The position numbers were made by a program, and so were the translations under genes. From assembly GCF_002837275.1 (NCBI RefSeq), contig NZ_NXIF01000006.1, positions 1-64,000 of the forward strand: a stretch of DNA of 64,000 nt, given 5' to 3'. This document shows, piece after piece, positions 34,086 through 43,319 of this stretch (its first letter is position 1; each line of letters begins with the position of its first letter). Source of the stretch: Malaciobacter halophilus (GTDB taxonomy: Bacteria; Campylobacterota; Campylobacteria; Campylobacterales; Arcobacteraceae). The notes beneath the pieces were generated by a model. It had not been told where the DNA came from and did not search any database. It saw only the letters and a list, made by a program, of their open reading frames with translations.

Positions 34086-36065
34086 TTATAAACTTACATT
34101 TATTGCATCTGGATAAAATTGTTTTAATAAAGTTTCTTCATCTTCTTTAATTAATCTCACACATGTTAAATTTGTTTTTGTCCTTGAACATGCAACATAA
34201 AAAAGTTTTTGACTATCAATTTTTTTAGCTTCATTATTACTAGAATCAAATAAATTTGTAAAATCATATTCATTCCAAAAATATTCATCTAATACTACTA
34301 TAACGTTATCAATACCTGAACCTTTTGTTTTGTGCATAGTTATATAATCAATCTCTTCATTCATATAATTGTAATAGTTAATTATTTCATTAAAAGTTAC
34401 AGTAGGAGAAAATAGTCCTAAATAAAAGTTCTCTTTCTTTAATTCTTTTTCTAACTCTTTAAATTCTTCCTCTTCTATTTCTATGCCTGAATCTCGCATT
34501 TTCTTTAAAGTATTATGAGAACTATAGTTTGATTTAAAAGCCTGGTAATCTTCATTATTTAAATCAGATAAAAAAGCATCTTTTCTAGACATATATGAAT
34601 CAAAAGATTCTGATTTTTTTATTAAATTATTATTAAAAGCATAATTTAATGCATCAATTGCACTTCCATCAAACCCTAATAAATGTTCAATATCATCTTT
34701 TAATTTTTGTTTATCTTCAATTGTTCTAATTGGATAACCAACTTTTTTGAGTTCACTTAATATATAATTGTAATTTCCATTTTTATAAGATTGGCAAAGT
34801 TCTATTAAATCCATAAACTGTAACCTTATTAATACTTCCTCAATATACTCTTTAGGTTCTTGATATCTTTCTGCAAAAGTATCATAAAGCTTTGAAAATC
34901 CTGCTTCTACAGAAATGGACTTATTTGTTAACATTAATAGTTTAGAATTTGCCTGAGTAGAATTAGCTAAATTTATTAATGTATTTATTTTTCCTATATA
35001 TTCATTCTTATCTTCTGGACTTGAAAATGCATTTGGTTTACTTTCAACTATTGAGTAATAAAAATTTACAGTACCTTGCCTTTCATCTAAACTTTTTTCA
35101 CTATGTTTTAATGCAACCTCTTGCCTTAAACCATCATTTCTAATTTTATTAATAAAATCTATAACTTGAACAGAACATCTATAATTATCTTCTTTAGGTA
35201 TTTCGTTTAATAAACCAATAGAGATGTACTTTTGAACATCACCTATTCCATCACTATAAATTGACTGCATTGAATCACCAAATAAACCAATAACAGTTTT
35301 TTCAGTTTCAGGCAGACATTCTAAAAAGACTTTTATAATTTTCTCATTAGCATCTTGATATTCATCAATAAAGACATAATCAAATCTATCTTGAAGGATT
35401 TTACCAATTTTAGGAAATGTTCTAAAAAGTTGATATGAGATTTCTAATAATCCATCATGTCCAAAAGTTAAATCATTATAACTATCAAAGCGTGTTTCAT
35501 TATACTTGATATTATTATAGTTCATTTCTTTAATTTGACTTTTTATTATTTCATTTAACTCATCTATTCTCGTGTTTAAATCAAAATTATATGATATTGG
35601 GTCTTTATCATATTCTCTTTTTCCGATCGCTTTTCCTATACTTTCAGATTGAATAGTAAATAGCTTTTTTGCATATTTTTCATATATTTTTTTATATTTT
35701 TCATGTTCTTTCTTTTTCTGTACTTTTTCGTCCCCTTCATAAAACTCTATTTCTTTTCGTTCTATTTTTTTAACTTTAAAAAGTTCAGAAATACATTGAG
35801 ATATATTCTTCTTATAATCTTTTATAATTGAATTTAAGAAAGAATGAATTGTACTAATTGTGTATTGTTCCCCAACTCTTGATTTTATCTCATCAACTGC
35901 TAAGTTTGTATGTGTAATACAAGCAACTTTTTTATCTGGATAATTTTCAGTAATATATTCTAAAACCTCTTTCAATGTTTCAGTTTTACCACTACCTGCA
36001 CCACCTTGAAGAACAAAAGATTTATTTTCTTCAATAGATTGTTTTATCTTATCAAGAGGCGTCAT
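34086..36065 (-). CDS. UvrD/Rep-like SF1 helicase, GajB-type
   Basis: The 659-residue protein has Walker A GGAGSGKT at 21-28, motif Ia 'ACITHTNLAVDEI', a long insertion, motif II 'FDYVFIDEYQDANEKI', motif III 'VIGLFGDSMQSIYS', motif IV-like 'EDNYRCSVQVIDFI', motif V 'YITMHKTKGSGIDNVIVVLDE' and motif VI 'LFYVACSRTKTNL'. It overlaps the upstream OLD-family nuclease gene by 14 bases. OLD nuclease plus UvrD-like helicase is the gene content of the Gabija anti-phage system, where GajB (about 490 residues) senses DNA ends and nucleotides. This version is longer, so it is a divergent relative. Confidence 0.85.
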   Translation of the reverse strand: MTPLDKIKQSIEENKSFVLQGGAGSGKTETLKEVLEYITENYPDKKVACITHTNLAVDEIKSRVGEQYTISTIHSFLNSIIKDYKKNISQCISELFKVKKIERKEIEFYEGDEKVQKKKEHEKYKKIYEKYAKKLFTIQSESIGKAIGKREYDKDPISYNFDLNTRIDELNEIIKSQIKEMNYNNIKYNETRFDSYNDLTFGHDGLLEISYQLFRTFPKIGKILQDRFDYVFIDEYQDANEKIIKVFLECLPETEKTVIGLFGDSMQSIYSDGIGDVQKYISIGLLNEIPKEDNYRCSVQVIDFINKIRNDGLRQEVALKHSEKSLDERQGTVNFYYSIVESKPNAFSSPEDKNEYIGKINTLINLANSTQANSKLLMLTNKSISVEAGFSKLYDTFAERYQEPKEYIEEVLIRLQFMDLIELCQSYKNGNYNYILSELKKVGYPIRTIEDKQKLKDDIEHLLGFDGSAIDALNYAFNNNLIKKSESFDSYMSRKDAFLSDLNNEDYQAFKSNYSSHNTLKKMRDSGIEIEEEEFKELEKELKKENFYLGLFSPTVTFNEIINYYNYMNEEIDYITMHKTKGSGIDNVIVVLDEYFWNEYDFTNLFDSSNNEAKKIDSQKLFYVACSRTKTNLTCVRLIKEDEETLLKQFYPDAINVSL

Positions 36066-38010
36066 TTTGAATCCATTCTAAAGCATTTTTTATATATAAA
36101 GGCATTTTCCATTCAATATTTTTTGATAAAGCCAAATACAATAATGAAAATGCAAAATCTGATTTCTTCTTTAATATTCTCTCTGTTAAATCATATATTT
36201 CTGTAGTCTCTACCAATTCACTTTTATTTTGTAAACCCCTTAAATTATCTTTTTGAGTAATTAACTCAGTCAAATTAACTTTTATAAAAGCATCTTCAAA
36301 ACTTCTTGCATGATAACTATCTTCACTTATTTGATAAAAGACTTTTATTTTACTTGTATCAGTAATTGACAAAGCATTATTTTTTAAATTATTAAACCAT
36401 TGAGGGAAATCAACAGAATTTATATCTGGTGCGTTAAAATATTTTTTAATTGTTGCATTGCTAGTGTGAGTTGCTCCATCAACTTTATGTGCTGGATAAG
36501 TAGTTCCTGAAGAATTAGTTGTCTTTAACGTTGTATCTATATCTGTTATGATTAAAGTCTGAATATCAAAGAACCTTACTAACTTATCAAAGGCTTCAGC
36601 ATTAGCACCAACCTCTAAAATTGAAATATTTTGAGAAGAAATTGGTACATAATTTGGATTAATTATTTTCTCTTCGTCAAATTTATTAATATAATAGGGA
36701 AGTAACATTTTTTCCGTTGTTCCCTCTATAAATATAATTTTATTTGCAAAAAACAATTCTGAAGCTTGTAAAGTTAAATACTGTTCTATGAATTGAAATT
36801 CTTCCTCTTCTGTTGCATATAATTCTTTTAATTCAGTATGAAAATTTTTAATCTTAATATTTTGATTATCTTCATTTAATAAATATCTTATATCTTTAAA
36901 ATCACACTTAGAAACTATTTGAGCTGAGTGTGTTGTTATTAGTGTTTGTAAATTATCGATTTCTTTAAAAACTTTTTTTATTTTATCAATAAATTTATAT
37001 TGCATTTGTGGGTGTGTATGTGCTTCAGGTTCTTCTATAAACAATAAATTTATATCTTTTTGTTCTTCAATAAAATTTTCTTTTTTCATTTCTATATCTA
37101 AAAGAAGATACAATATGTTCATATAACCTAGACCATTTAAATGTTCTGGTAAATGATTTGAAGTATCACCATATACTACTTTTGATGAATTAGAAATAAT
37201 TTCATTTGATTCTAAGTCTGATACAACTTTTAAAGTGTCTAAATTTAAGAAATCTTTCCCTGATGCAAGAAAGTTTCTAAATTCAGTGTTATATTCGTCA
37301 TTTAACGTTTCATCCATTTCAATCATTTTTGTATTAATATCAGAAAAATTTGGATCACTAATATTTTTTTGATTAAAATATTTTGTAGTCATAATTGATA
37401 ATATTTTTTTACCTTTATTATCATCTGAACTTGATACATTTCTTTTTGCATGTATAATCTGAAAATTAATTAATTTTCTAATTTGACCTATATCTTTTTT
37501 AATTAATTTATATCTATTTTCTTCTAATAAATCCTCTTCATCTTCAAATGAATAAATAGAAGTTTTTAAATAGTTATGTAGATTTTTCTTTAAATATCTA
37601 ATCTTTTTATCAGGTTCAGTAAGTGGTTCTAAAAGAGGGAGTAACTTGTCTTTTTTTATCGTAACTTCAAATAGTATTTTTACACTATTATTGTCTGGAT
37701 CTAAATCTAAAATGAACTCTGATAAATGTTCTAAATTATCTATTTGATTATAGCTTACCTCTAAAATCATTTGTATAGTTAAATCTAAAATATTAGTATC
37801 TTCATTTATAGTATTAATTTGTTCTCTTAAACATAAACTAAAATCATCATATTGAAAGGAATCATTATTATAAAACTTTTCAAACAATACTAATAAAGAT
37901 GTCTTACCACTATTATTTCTACCTATCAATAAGGATAATTCATCTTTCATTTCTAATACAGAATCTTTTAACAATCTAAAATTTTTTATTTTAATTTTTT
38001 CTATTTTCAA
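36052..38010 (-). CDS. OLD-family ATPase/TOPRIM nuclease, GajA-type
   Basis: The 652-residue protein has an ABC-type ATPase with Walker A GRNNSGKT at 30-37, Walker B 'LLFIEEPEAHTHPQM' (Glu-Glu at 326-327) and His-switch 'LITTHSAQIVS'. A TOPRIM nuclease domain follows, with Glu429 in 'IIFIEGTTEKML' and Asp490-Ile-Asp492 in 'LIITDIDTT'. Class 2 OLD proteins lie next to UvrD-like helicases and include GajA, which nicks phage DNA when nucleotide pools fall. Here it starts 11 bases after sbcC and overlaps the helicase gene. No ATG other than 38010 fits the conserved N-terminus. Confidence 0.87.
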   Translation of the reverse strand: MKIEKIKIKNFRLLKDSVLEMKDELSLLIGRNNSGKTSLLVLFEKFYNNDSFQYDDFSLCLREQINTINEDTNILDLTIQMILEVSYNQIDNLEHLSEFILDLDPDNNSVKILFEVTIKKDKLLPLLEPLTEPDKKIRYLKKNLHNYLKTSIYSFEDEEDLLEENRYKLIKKDIGQIRKLINFQIIHAKRNVSSSDDNKGKKILSIMTTKYFNQKNISDPNFSDINTKMIEMDETLNDEYNTEFRNFLASGKDFLNLDTLKVVSDLESNEIISNSSKVVYGDTSNHLPEHLNGLGYMNILYLLLDIEMKKENFIEEQKDINLLFIEEPEAHTHPQMQYKFIDKIKKVFKEIDNLQTLITTHSAQIVSKCDFKDIRYLLNEDNQNIKIKNFHTELKELYATEEEEFQFIEQYLTLQASELFFANKIIFIEGTTEKMLLPYYINKFDEEKIINPNYVPISSQNISILEVGANAEAFDKLVRFFDIQTLIITDIDTTLKTTNSSGTTYPAHKVDGATHTSNATIKKYFNAPDINSVDFPQWFNNLKNNALSITDTSKIKVFYQISEDSYHARSFEDAFIKVNLTELITQKDNLRGLQNKSELVETTEIYDLTERILKKKSDFAFSLLYLALSKNIEWKMPLYIKNALEWIQNDAS

Positions 38011-38021
38011 ATTTATTCCTT

Positions 38022-41000
38022 CTAATTTAAATCCAAACCACTCGTCCCATCACCCTTAGGCTCAACCTTTATCTGCAATGGAATTCGCTCTTTTAGTGCT
38101 TCCACGTGGGAAATCACACCTACCATTTTTCCTGAACTTTGTAGTTGATTTAGTGCATTTAGTGCCAGCTCTAGGCTATCGCTATCTAGTGTTCCAAACC
38201 CTTCATCTAGGAAAAGTGAGTCTATACTTATCTTTTGGCTTGCTAGACTTGATAGTCCTAAGGCTAAAGATAGACTTACTATGAAGCTTTCTCCCCCTGA
38301 GAGTGTGTTTACACCTCTTACCGCGTCACCTTGGAAGCCGTCTATTATCTCTATATCTAAGAGTTTGTTTGATTGGGTGTTTCTTTGGAGTTCATATCTT
38401 GGGCTTAGTATTTCTAAGTGTTTATTTGCTAGATAGATTAATTGGTCTAGGGTTATACCTTGGGCAAATTTAGCGAACTTGTCCCCTTGGCTTGAGCCTA
38501 TCATATCATTTAGTTTTACCCATACTTGAAAGGCTTGTTTTTTCTTTTCAAGTTGTTTGATTTTGTCCTCTGATTTTTTTATATTTTGGGTATTTATCTC
38601 TAACTCTTTTGAGATACTTCCTATGGATTCTTGTAGTTGGTCTATTGTACTTTGTAGGTTTTGTAACTCTTTGTTTATATCATCTTTGTTTTGATTTGTT
38701 GGGTTTATCTCTTTTTCTAAGAGTTTGTGTTCCTTTAGTTTTTTGTTTGTGTCTGTTTTTAGAGTTTGTATTTGAGTGTATTTCTCTTCTATGGTTTTGC
38801 ATAGCTTTGTTAAGGTTTCAAACTCTTCTTTTGGTAGGTTTGCTTTTTCAAACTCCTCTTGTGAACTAAAGCCATACTCTACTAAAGCTTTTTCAAACTT
38901 CTCTTTTATGAGTACTAGGGTTTGTTTGTCATCTTCTTGTTTTTGGTTTAGTTGGATTATCTGTTTTGAGAGAGATTCATCTTTTGATTTTAGGCTTGAA
39001 AGATGGTTTTGCAAATTGTTAAAGTGTTTTGAAACAGTATCTAAACTCTCTTGGATATTTTTCTCAAAAAGGTCTAAATCTTCTATATCTAAGATATTTT
39101 TGCTTTGGGTTTGAAGCTTTGTTATCTCTTCTTTTAGTTTTGTTTGTTCCTCTTTTAGCTCTTTTATTGTGTTTATGCTTGTATTTATCTGCTGTTGTTT
39201 TTGCAGCTCTTTATTTAAAGATGTTTGTAGAGACTCTTTTTTTGTTTGTAAAGACTCTTTTTGCTCTCTTAAAGTTACATACTCTTTTAGCTCATTTTCG
39301 CAAAATTGCATTTGCTCTTGTAGTGTGGTTTTTGAGTCTTCTTGTAGTTTGAAATCATTTGTTTTAAAGTACTCTTCTATTTGCTCTTTTGTAGTTTGTT
39401 GTTTTTGTAGTTCTAGGTTTGAGCTTTCAAGTTTTGAGCTAAGTTTTGCTAGGTTTATTTGAGCGTTGTTTAGTTCGCTGTTTTGCTCTTGTAGATAGTT
39501 TTCTTGCTCTTTTATTTTGGCTAGTGTTTGACTTATCTCTGTATCTATATTTAAAGAGTGGTTTATATATGGATGCTCTTTTGACCCACATAAAAAGCAC
39601 TCTTGCCCATCTTTTAGTTTGGCTCTATCTTGCTCGTAGTTTTTGATAAGAAGTTCTTTTTCTCTTGTTTGTTTTAGTGAAGTTAGAGTTTCGTTTATTT
39701 GGCTTATTAGTTTTGTTTTTTCTTGGTTTAGTTTTGTTTGTGATTCTATTTGAGCGTTGTACTCTTTTATCTTGTTTTGTTCTTGTGTGATTTGTTCTTG
39801 TAGTATCTCATAATCACTTAGGGCTTTTAGAAGTGCTTCTATCTCTTTTAGTTTGGCTCTTGTGTTTTGCTCTTTTTGGTTTATATCTTTTGTTTTTGTT
39901 TCTAGTGCTTTATATTCTTCTATTAGCGTTTCTAACTGCTCTTTTTTTGTGTCTAGATTTGATGAGAAGTTTTTGTATAAATTGTCTATTTGTGATTCGT
40001 CATTTAAAAGTGTTTCAAAAGCTATCTCAAAATGTTTTGCCAACTCTTGTAAGTGTTGTGATATTTTTTTACTTTTTTCTACATATAAAGAGTTTTTACC
40101 ATCGCTTTGTGTTTTTATTGTTCTTAGCTCTTTTAGTTTTTTATAGTTTTCATTGTATGTTGTTTGCTCTTTTTCAAGGCTTTGTTTAGAAAGTTTAAAC
40201 TCTTGCTCTTTTGTTTGAATTTGTTCTTTTAACTCTTTGTCTTCTTTTTGCAAAGATTCTAAGCTTTGTTTATCATTTGTGATTGTGTTTATTAGTTGAT
40301 TTTTCTCTTGGTTTAAAGCTTGTATTCTTATGGCTTTATTTGCAAGTTCTAGCTTTGTAAACTGCTCTTTGTTGTTTTCTTTTTCTTTGCTTATTTGCTC
40401 AAACTCTTGATTGTACTTTTGGCTATCTGCTTCTAGTTTAGCTAGGGTTTCTAGATAGTTTGATAGTTTTTTTAGTTCTGTTTCTTTTTTATCTAATTCT
40501 TGCTTTTCTTTTTTGTTTGTTTCTAGTTGTTTTGTTTTCTCTTCCGCTATTTCTGGTTCTAGTAATTCTATACTTCCTAGTGCTATTTCATCTGCTTCTA
40601 TCTCTTTTTTCTTTGACGAGTATGTTTCATAGATACTTTGTGAGATTTGTTTGTAGATATATGTTCCAGTAATCTTTTCTAGTAGGTTTGAACGCTCGTT
40701 TTCTTTGGCTTTTAAAAAGGCATCAAAACTTCCTTGGGCTAACATCATAGATTGAACAAACCTATCAAAATCAAGCCCTGAGATTTCCTCTACAACCTTT
40801 GGTACTTTTGAAAGGTATGATTCTAGTATTTTATTTGTGTCTAGTTCTACTATCTCCATCTTTGCAGATTGGAAATTTCCATTTGGATTTTTTCTTGCTC
40901 TTTTTTGCGCCCAAGAACTTCTATAAACTTTGCCTTTGATTTCAAACTCTACTTCACATAAACACTCCCCTGTGTGTCTACTCATCAGGTCATTTGGGTT

Positions 41001-41183
41001 TGTTAGTCTGGCTGTTCTTCCATATAAGGCGCAAGTGATTACATCTAAAATTGTACTTTTCCCTGCTCCTGTTGGTCCAGTTATGGCAAAAAGAGATTCA
41101 TCTTTTAGAAACTCTTGAAAGTCTATTTCAAACTCACCTTTTAGGGAGTTTATATTTAGTAATTTTACTTTTAGTATCTTCAT
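38022..41183 (-). CDS. sbcC: Exonuclease SbcCD, ATPase subunit SbcC
   Basis: The 1053-residue SMC-like protein has Walker A GPTGAGKST at 36-44, a long Gln/Lys/Glu-rich coiled coil, a central zinc hook CFLC and a C-terminal ATPase half ('TLSGGESFIVSLSLALGLSSL' signature, then 'IDSLFLDEGFGTLDSDSLELAL'). With SbcD it opens hairpins and trims blocked DNA ends. It overlaps sbcD by one base. Continuous spacing into the GajA-type gene suggests one long transcript of DNA-end processing and defence functions. Confidence 0.95.
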   Translation of the reverse strand: MKILKVKLLNINSLKGEFEIDFQEFLKDESLFAITGPTGAGKSTILDVITCALYGRTARLTNPNDLMSRHTGECLCEVEFEIKGKVYRSSWAQKRARKNPNGNFQSAKMEIVELDTNKILESYLSKVPKVVEEISGLDFDRFVQSMMLAQGSFDAFLKAKENERSNLLEKITGTYIYKQISQSIYETYSSKKKEIEADEIALGSIELLEPEIAEEKTKQLETNKKEKQELDKKETELKKLSNYLETLAKLEADSQKYNQEFEQISKEKENNKEQFTKLELANKAIRIQALNQEKNQLINTITNDKQSLESLQKEDKELKEQIQTKEQEFKLSKQSLEKEQTTYNENYKKLKELRTIKTQSDGKNSLYVEKSKKISQHLQELAKHFEIAFETLLNDESQIDNLYKNFSSNLDTKKEQLETLIEEYKALETKTKDINQKEQNTRAKLKEIEALLKALSDYEILQEQITQEQNKIKEYNAQIESQTKLNQEKTKLISQINETLTSLKQTREKELLIKNYEQDRAKLKDGQECFLCGSKEHPYINHSLNIDTEISQTLAKIKEQENYLQEQNSELNNAQINLAKLSSKLESSNLELQKQQTTKEQIEEYFKTNDFKLQEDSKTTLQEQMQFCENELKEYVTLREQKESLQTKKESLQTSLNKELQKQQQINTSINTIKELKEEQTKLKEEITKLQTQSKNILDIEDLDLFEKNIQESLDTVSKHFNNLQNHLSSLKSKDESLSKQIIQLNQKQEDDKQTLVLIKEKFEKALVEYGFSSQEEFEKANLPKEEFETLTKLCKTIEEKYTQIQTLKTDTNKKLKEHKLLEKEINPTNQNKDDINKELQNLQSTIDQLQESIGSISKELEINTQNIKKSEDKIKQLEKKKQAFQVWVKLNDMIGSSQGDKFAKFAQGITLDQLIYLANKHLEILSPRYELQRNTQSNKLLDIEIIDGFQGDAVRGVNTLSGGESFIVSLSLALGLSSLASQKISIDSLFLDEGFGTLDSDSLELALNALNQLQSSGKMVGVISHVEALKERIPLQIKVEPKGDGTSGLDLN

Positions 41184-42394
41184 TAGATTTGCTCTCTTTC
41201 ATGAAGATTTGAAACTACTTCATTGAAAATTTGTGATAACTGCTCTTTAAACTCACTATTTTCTATCTCTTCTAAGTCTAATCTTTTTTCAAAAACCTCT
41301 TGCACACTTAGTTCATCTAGGCTTATAGCTTTTAACTCTTTTGCTCTTAATTGCTTTTCGCTTTTTTCTATTTTAACTGCTAGGATTGTTAGCTCTAGTT
41401 TTGAAGCTAGTTCTCTTATCTCAGTGTTTGCAAACATTGGGTTGTCATCTTTTATATGAACTTCTATCCATGTTGTCTTATCTTCGATAGCTTTTAACTC
41501 TTTTTTGATAGTTTCCAAATCGCCTTTGATAACTTGTAGTTTTTTTGTAAGTGGTACTTCTAACTCTTCTACTTTTACATTTTCATCTGCACTATTATTT
41601 ATAGTTACTAGATTTACTTTTTGAGTATTTTTAGACTCACTAAAACTAAGTGGTATTGGAGAACCTGAGTATCTTACATGTTCATTTCCAACCGTTTGAT
41701 TTATGTGTAAATGTCCTAAAGCCACATAGTCAAACATGCTAGCTAAATAATCCCCACCAATATCAAGTGTTCCACCTATGTAGATATCTCTTTCACTCTC
41801 ACTACTTCTACTACCAACTGTAGTCAAGTGTCCCATAGCTATGATTGGAACATTTGAGTCTAACTCTTTTGCTTTTTTGTAGGTTTTTTCATAGTAAGTT
41901 TTAATACCATCATTTGCTAGTTTTTCTTTGTCGCTTACAGTTTCCCCACCAAGTGATTGTCTTATAACACTATCTCTTAAAAATGGAACTGCACAAACTA
42001 TTGCTTTAGTAGTATCAGCTTCTTTTATAGGTATGATTATATTTTCATCTTCATCGCCATTTACTACTACATGTACATTTAGTGCTTCAAGTAGTTGCTT
42101 TGGTGCTTTTAGTGTAGAAACTGAGTCATGGTTTCCTGCTGTGATGATTGTAGTTTTTAAACTCTTTTTTGAAGATAACTGTTTTAAAAAGTTGTAGTAG
42201 AGTTCAAGTGCATAATTTGGTGGTGTTCCTGTATCAAAAATATCTCCTGATACTAGTAAAAGTTCTATTTGTTTTTGCTCAATTGTTTCTAAAAGCCAAG
42301 ATAAAAAAGCTTTGTGCTCTTCTATTCTGCTTTTGCCCATAAAGTTTTGACCTAGATGCCAGTCTGATGTATGTAAAATCTTTATACTATTCAT
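41183..42394 (-). CDS. sbcD: Exonuclease SbcCD, nuclease subunit SbcD
   Basis: The 403-residue protein is an Mre11-type metallophosphoesterase: 'LHTSDWHLGQNFMG', 'LLLVSGDIFDTGTPP', 'TAGNHDSVSTL', 'AMGHLT' and 'VALGHLHINQ' supply the two-metal ligands. It forms the nuclease of SbcCD with the overlapping sbcC product. No ribosome-binding site precedes ATG 42394, while a TATAAT lies 6 bases upstream (42401-42406), so the mRNA may be leaderless. Confidence 0.95.
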   Translation of the reverse strand: MNSIKILHTSDWHLGQNFMGKSRIEEHKAFLSWLLETIEQKQIELLLVSGDIFDTGTPPNYALELYYNFLKQLSSKKSLKTTIITAGNHDSVSTLKAPKQLLEALNVHVVVNGDEDENIIIPIKEADTTKAIVCAVPFLRDSVIRQSLGGETVSDKEKLANDGIKTYYEKTYKKAKELDSNVPIIAMGHLTTVGSRSSESERDIYIGGTLDIGGDYLASMFDYVALGHLHINQTVGNEHVRYSGSPIPLSFSESKNTQKVNLVTINNSADENVKVEELEVPLTKKLQVIKGDLETIKKELKAIEDKTTWIEVHIKDDNPMFANTEIRELASKLELTILAVKIEKSEKQLRAKELKAISLDELSVQEVFEKRLDLEEIENSEFKEQLSQIFNEVVSNLHEREQI

Positions 42395-42742
42395 ACTAAG
42401 ATTATAATTAAAATTTGTTTTACATTATGTCAAAATATAAGTTTTTATTATTTATTTATCTATTCTGTAACTTTTTGAATTATATTTTTATATTTATAAG
42501 TTTCAATTAAGTAAGATTATAGAGTATGGTTTTCTTATTTTTCATAATTTTAGTTGGACTAATACTACTTAACAAGATTAAATTAAAAATATTTTATTAT
42601 AAATATTATCTAACTACAAATAAACTATATGTTTAATAAACAATAATTTATTATTTATTGTATTAGTATTACATATATTAATTATTTATTTGACTATTTG
42701 GGGATAAGATAATTTTGATTTGAAGTTATACAATTTTTTAGA
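42395..42742. other. 348-base AT-rich spacer between sbcD and the tRNA gene
   Basis: Very AT-rich. It holds the sbcD promoter and, on the plus strand, a weak 36-codon ORF at 42526-42636 that starts MVFLFFIILVGLILLNK and could be a tiny membrane protein. It has no clear ribosome-binding site, so I do not call it as a gene. No repeat of the tRNA end or integrase was seen here. Confidence 0.4.
42401..42433 (-). promoter_or_regulatory. Candidate promoter of the sbcDC-gajAB-like operon
   Basis: On the minus strand TTGACA (42428-42433) and TATAAT (42401-42406) are separated by 21 bases, longer than usual. The TATAAT alone could serve as a -10, and it would place the transcription start at or next to the sbcD ATG. 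Confidence 0.45.
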
Positions 42743-42818
42743 TGGCGACCCCAGCAAGATTTGAACTTGCGTCATCAGGAGGAAATCCTGAGGTCCTTGG
42801 CCACTAGACGACAGGGTC
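42743..42818 (-). tRNA. tRNA-Glu (TTC anticodon), CCA encoded, atypical
   Basis: The 76-base minus-strand sequence folds as a cloverleaf with every arm of the Glu type. Acceptor GACCCTG pairs with TGGGGTC (two G-U pairs at 6-67 and 7-66), the D stem is GTCT/GGAC, the anticodon stem TCAGG/CCTGA encloses loop ATTTCCT, the variable loop is TGAC and the T stem is GCAAG/CTTGC with loop TTCAAAT. Discriminator G73 and an encoded CCA follow. The anticodon at 34-36 is TTC. Position 37 is C where a purine is nearly universal, so this may be a divergent or minor copy. Confidence 0.85.
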
Positions 42819-42875
42819 ATAAAGAGTGAAATTATATTTTAGATTTAATTTTAGTTTGCTTAAATCCCAAAGAAT

Positions 42876-43319
42876 TTATCTAATTTTTCTAAGTTTTTTC
42901 TTCTTAAGTAGATAAATAGATGAAGAAGTAGTTTCACTAAATCCTTTTTTTGTTTCGACAACTATATCAGCACTATTTAAAGCAAACTTTTCATCAAAAC
43001 TTTTTGTAGTTATATTTGCAGAAGTAGAATAGATATTTCTAAATTTTCTCACAAAATCATAAAATTCATCATCTCTTGGTATAACTCTAAATGAGTGTGT
43101 ATTTGGATAAATAAAAGTAGTTCTTTTTGCTTTTCTTATTAGTTTTCTATACTTTTTAGGTACTCTAGTAAACTGTTTTAGAGTGCTAAAACTATCTACT
43201 ACTTGCAGTATCTTTTGTGTGGGTGGTCTTTTTTTTAATTTTGATAGCTTCTCATCATCTGTTGATGAGAAGCCAACTGTCGTATCAGTTTGTACTAAAT
43301 ATACAAGTTTTGAATCCAT
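42876..43319 (-). CDS. Sua5/YciO/YrdC-family protein (short)
   Basis: The 147-residue protein has 'LVYLVQTDTTVGFSSTD' in place of the family's PTDTVYGL nucleotide loop, and 'STSANITTKSFDE' in place of SSAN. TsaC/YrdC makes threonylcarbamoyl-AMP for t6A37 of tRNA; this version is about 40 residues shorter than typical and Lys/Arg-rich at the end. Campylobacterota often carry such a short paralogue besides a full enzyme, so activity is uncertain. It overlaps the carB stop codon by one base. Confidence 0.75.
   Translation of the reverse strand: MDSKLVYLVQTDTTVGFSSTDDEKLSKLKKRPPTQKILQVVDSFSTLKQFTRVPKKYRKLIRKAKRTTFIYPNTHSFRVIPRDDEFYDFVRKFRNIYSTSANITTKSFDEKFALNSADIVVETKKGFSETTSSSIYLLKKKKLRKIR

Noticed and set aside
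38078-40672. Several plus-strand ORFs of 60-118 codons opposite sbcC
   Set aside because: They are antisense shadows of a long low-complexity coiled coil; they give Leu/Phe/Cys-rich proteins with no ribosome-binding sites.
42526-42636. 36-codon plus-strand ORF with one hydrophobic helix
   Set aside because: No clear ribosome-binding site, very AT-rich surroundings, and such ORFs arise by chance here; noted only in the spacer entry.
27600-42742. Possible attL/attR repeat of the tRNA-Glu 3' end around the accessory region
   Set aside because: No second copy of the tRNA end was found on the distal side and no integrase is encoded, so integration at the tRNA is not supported.
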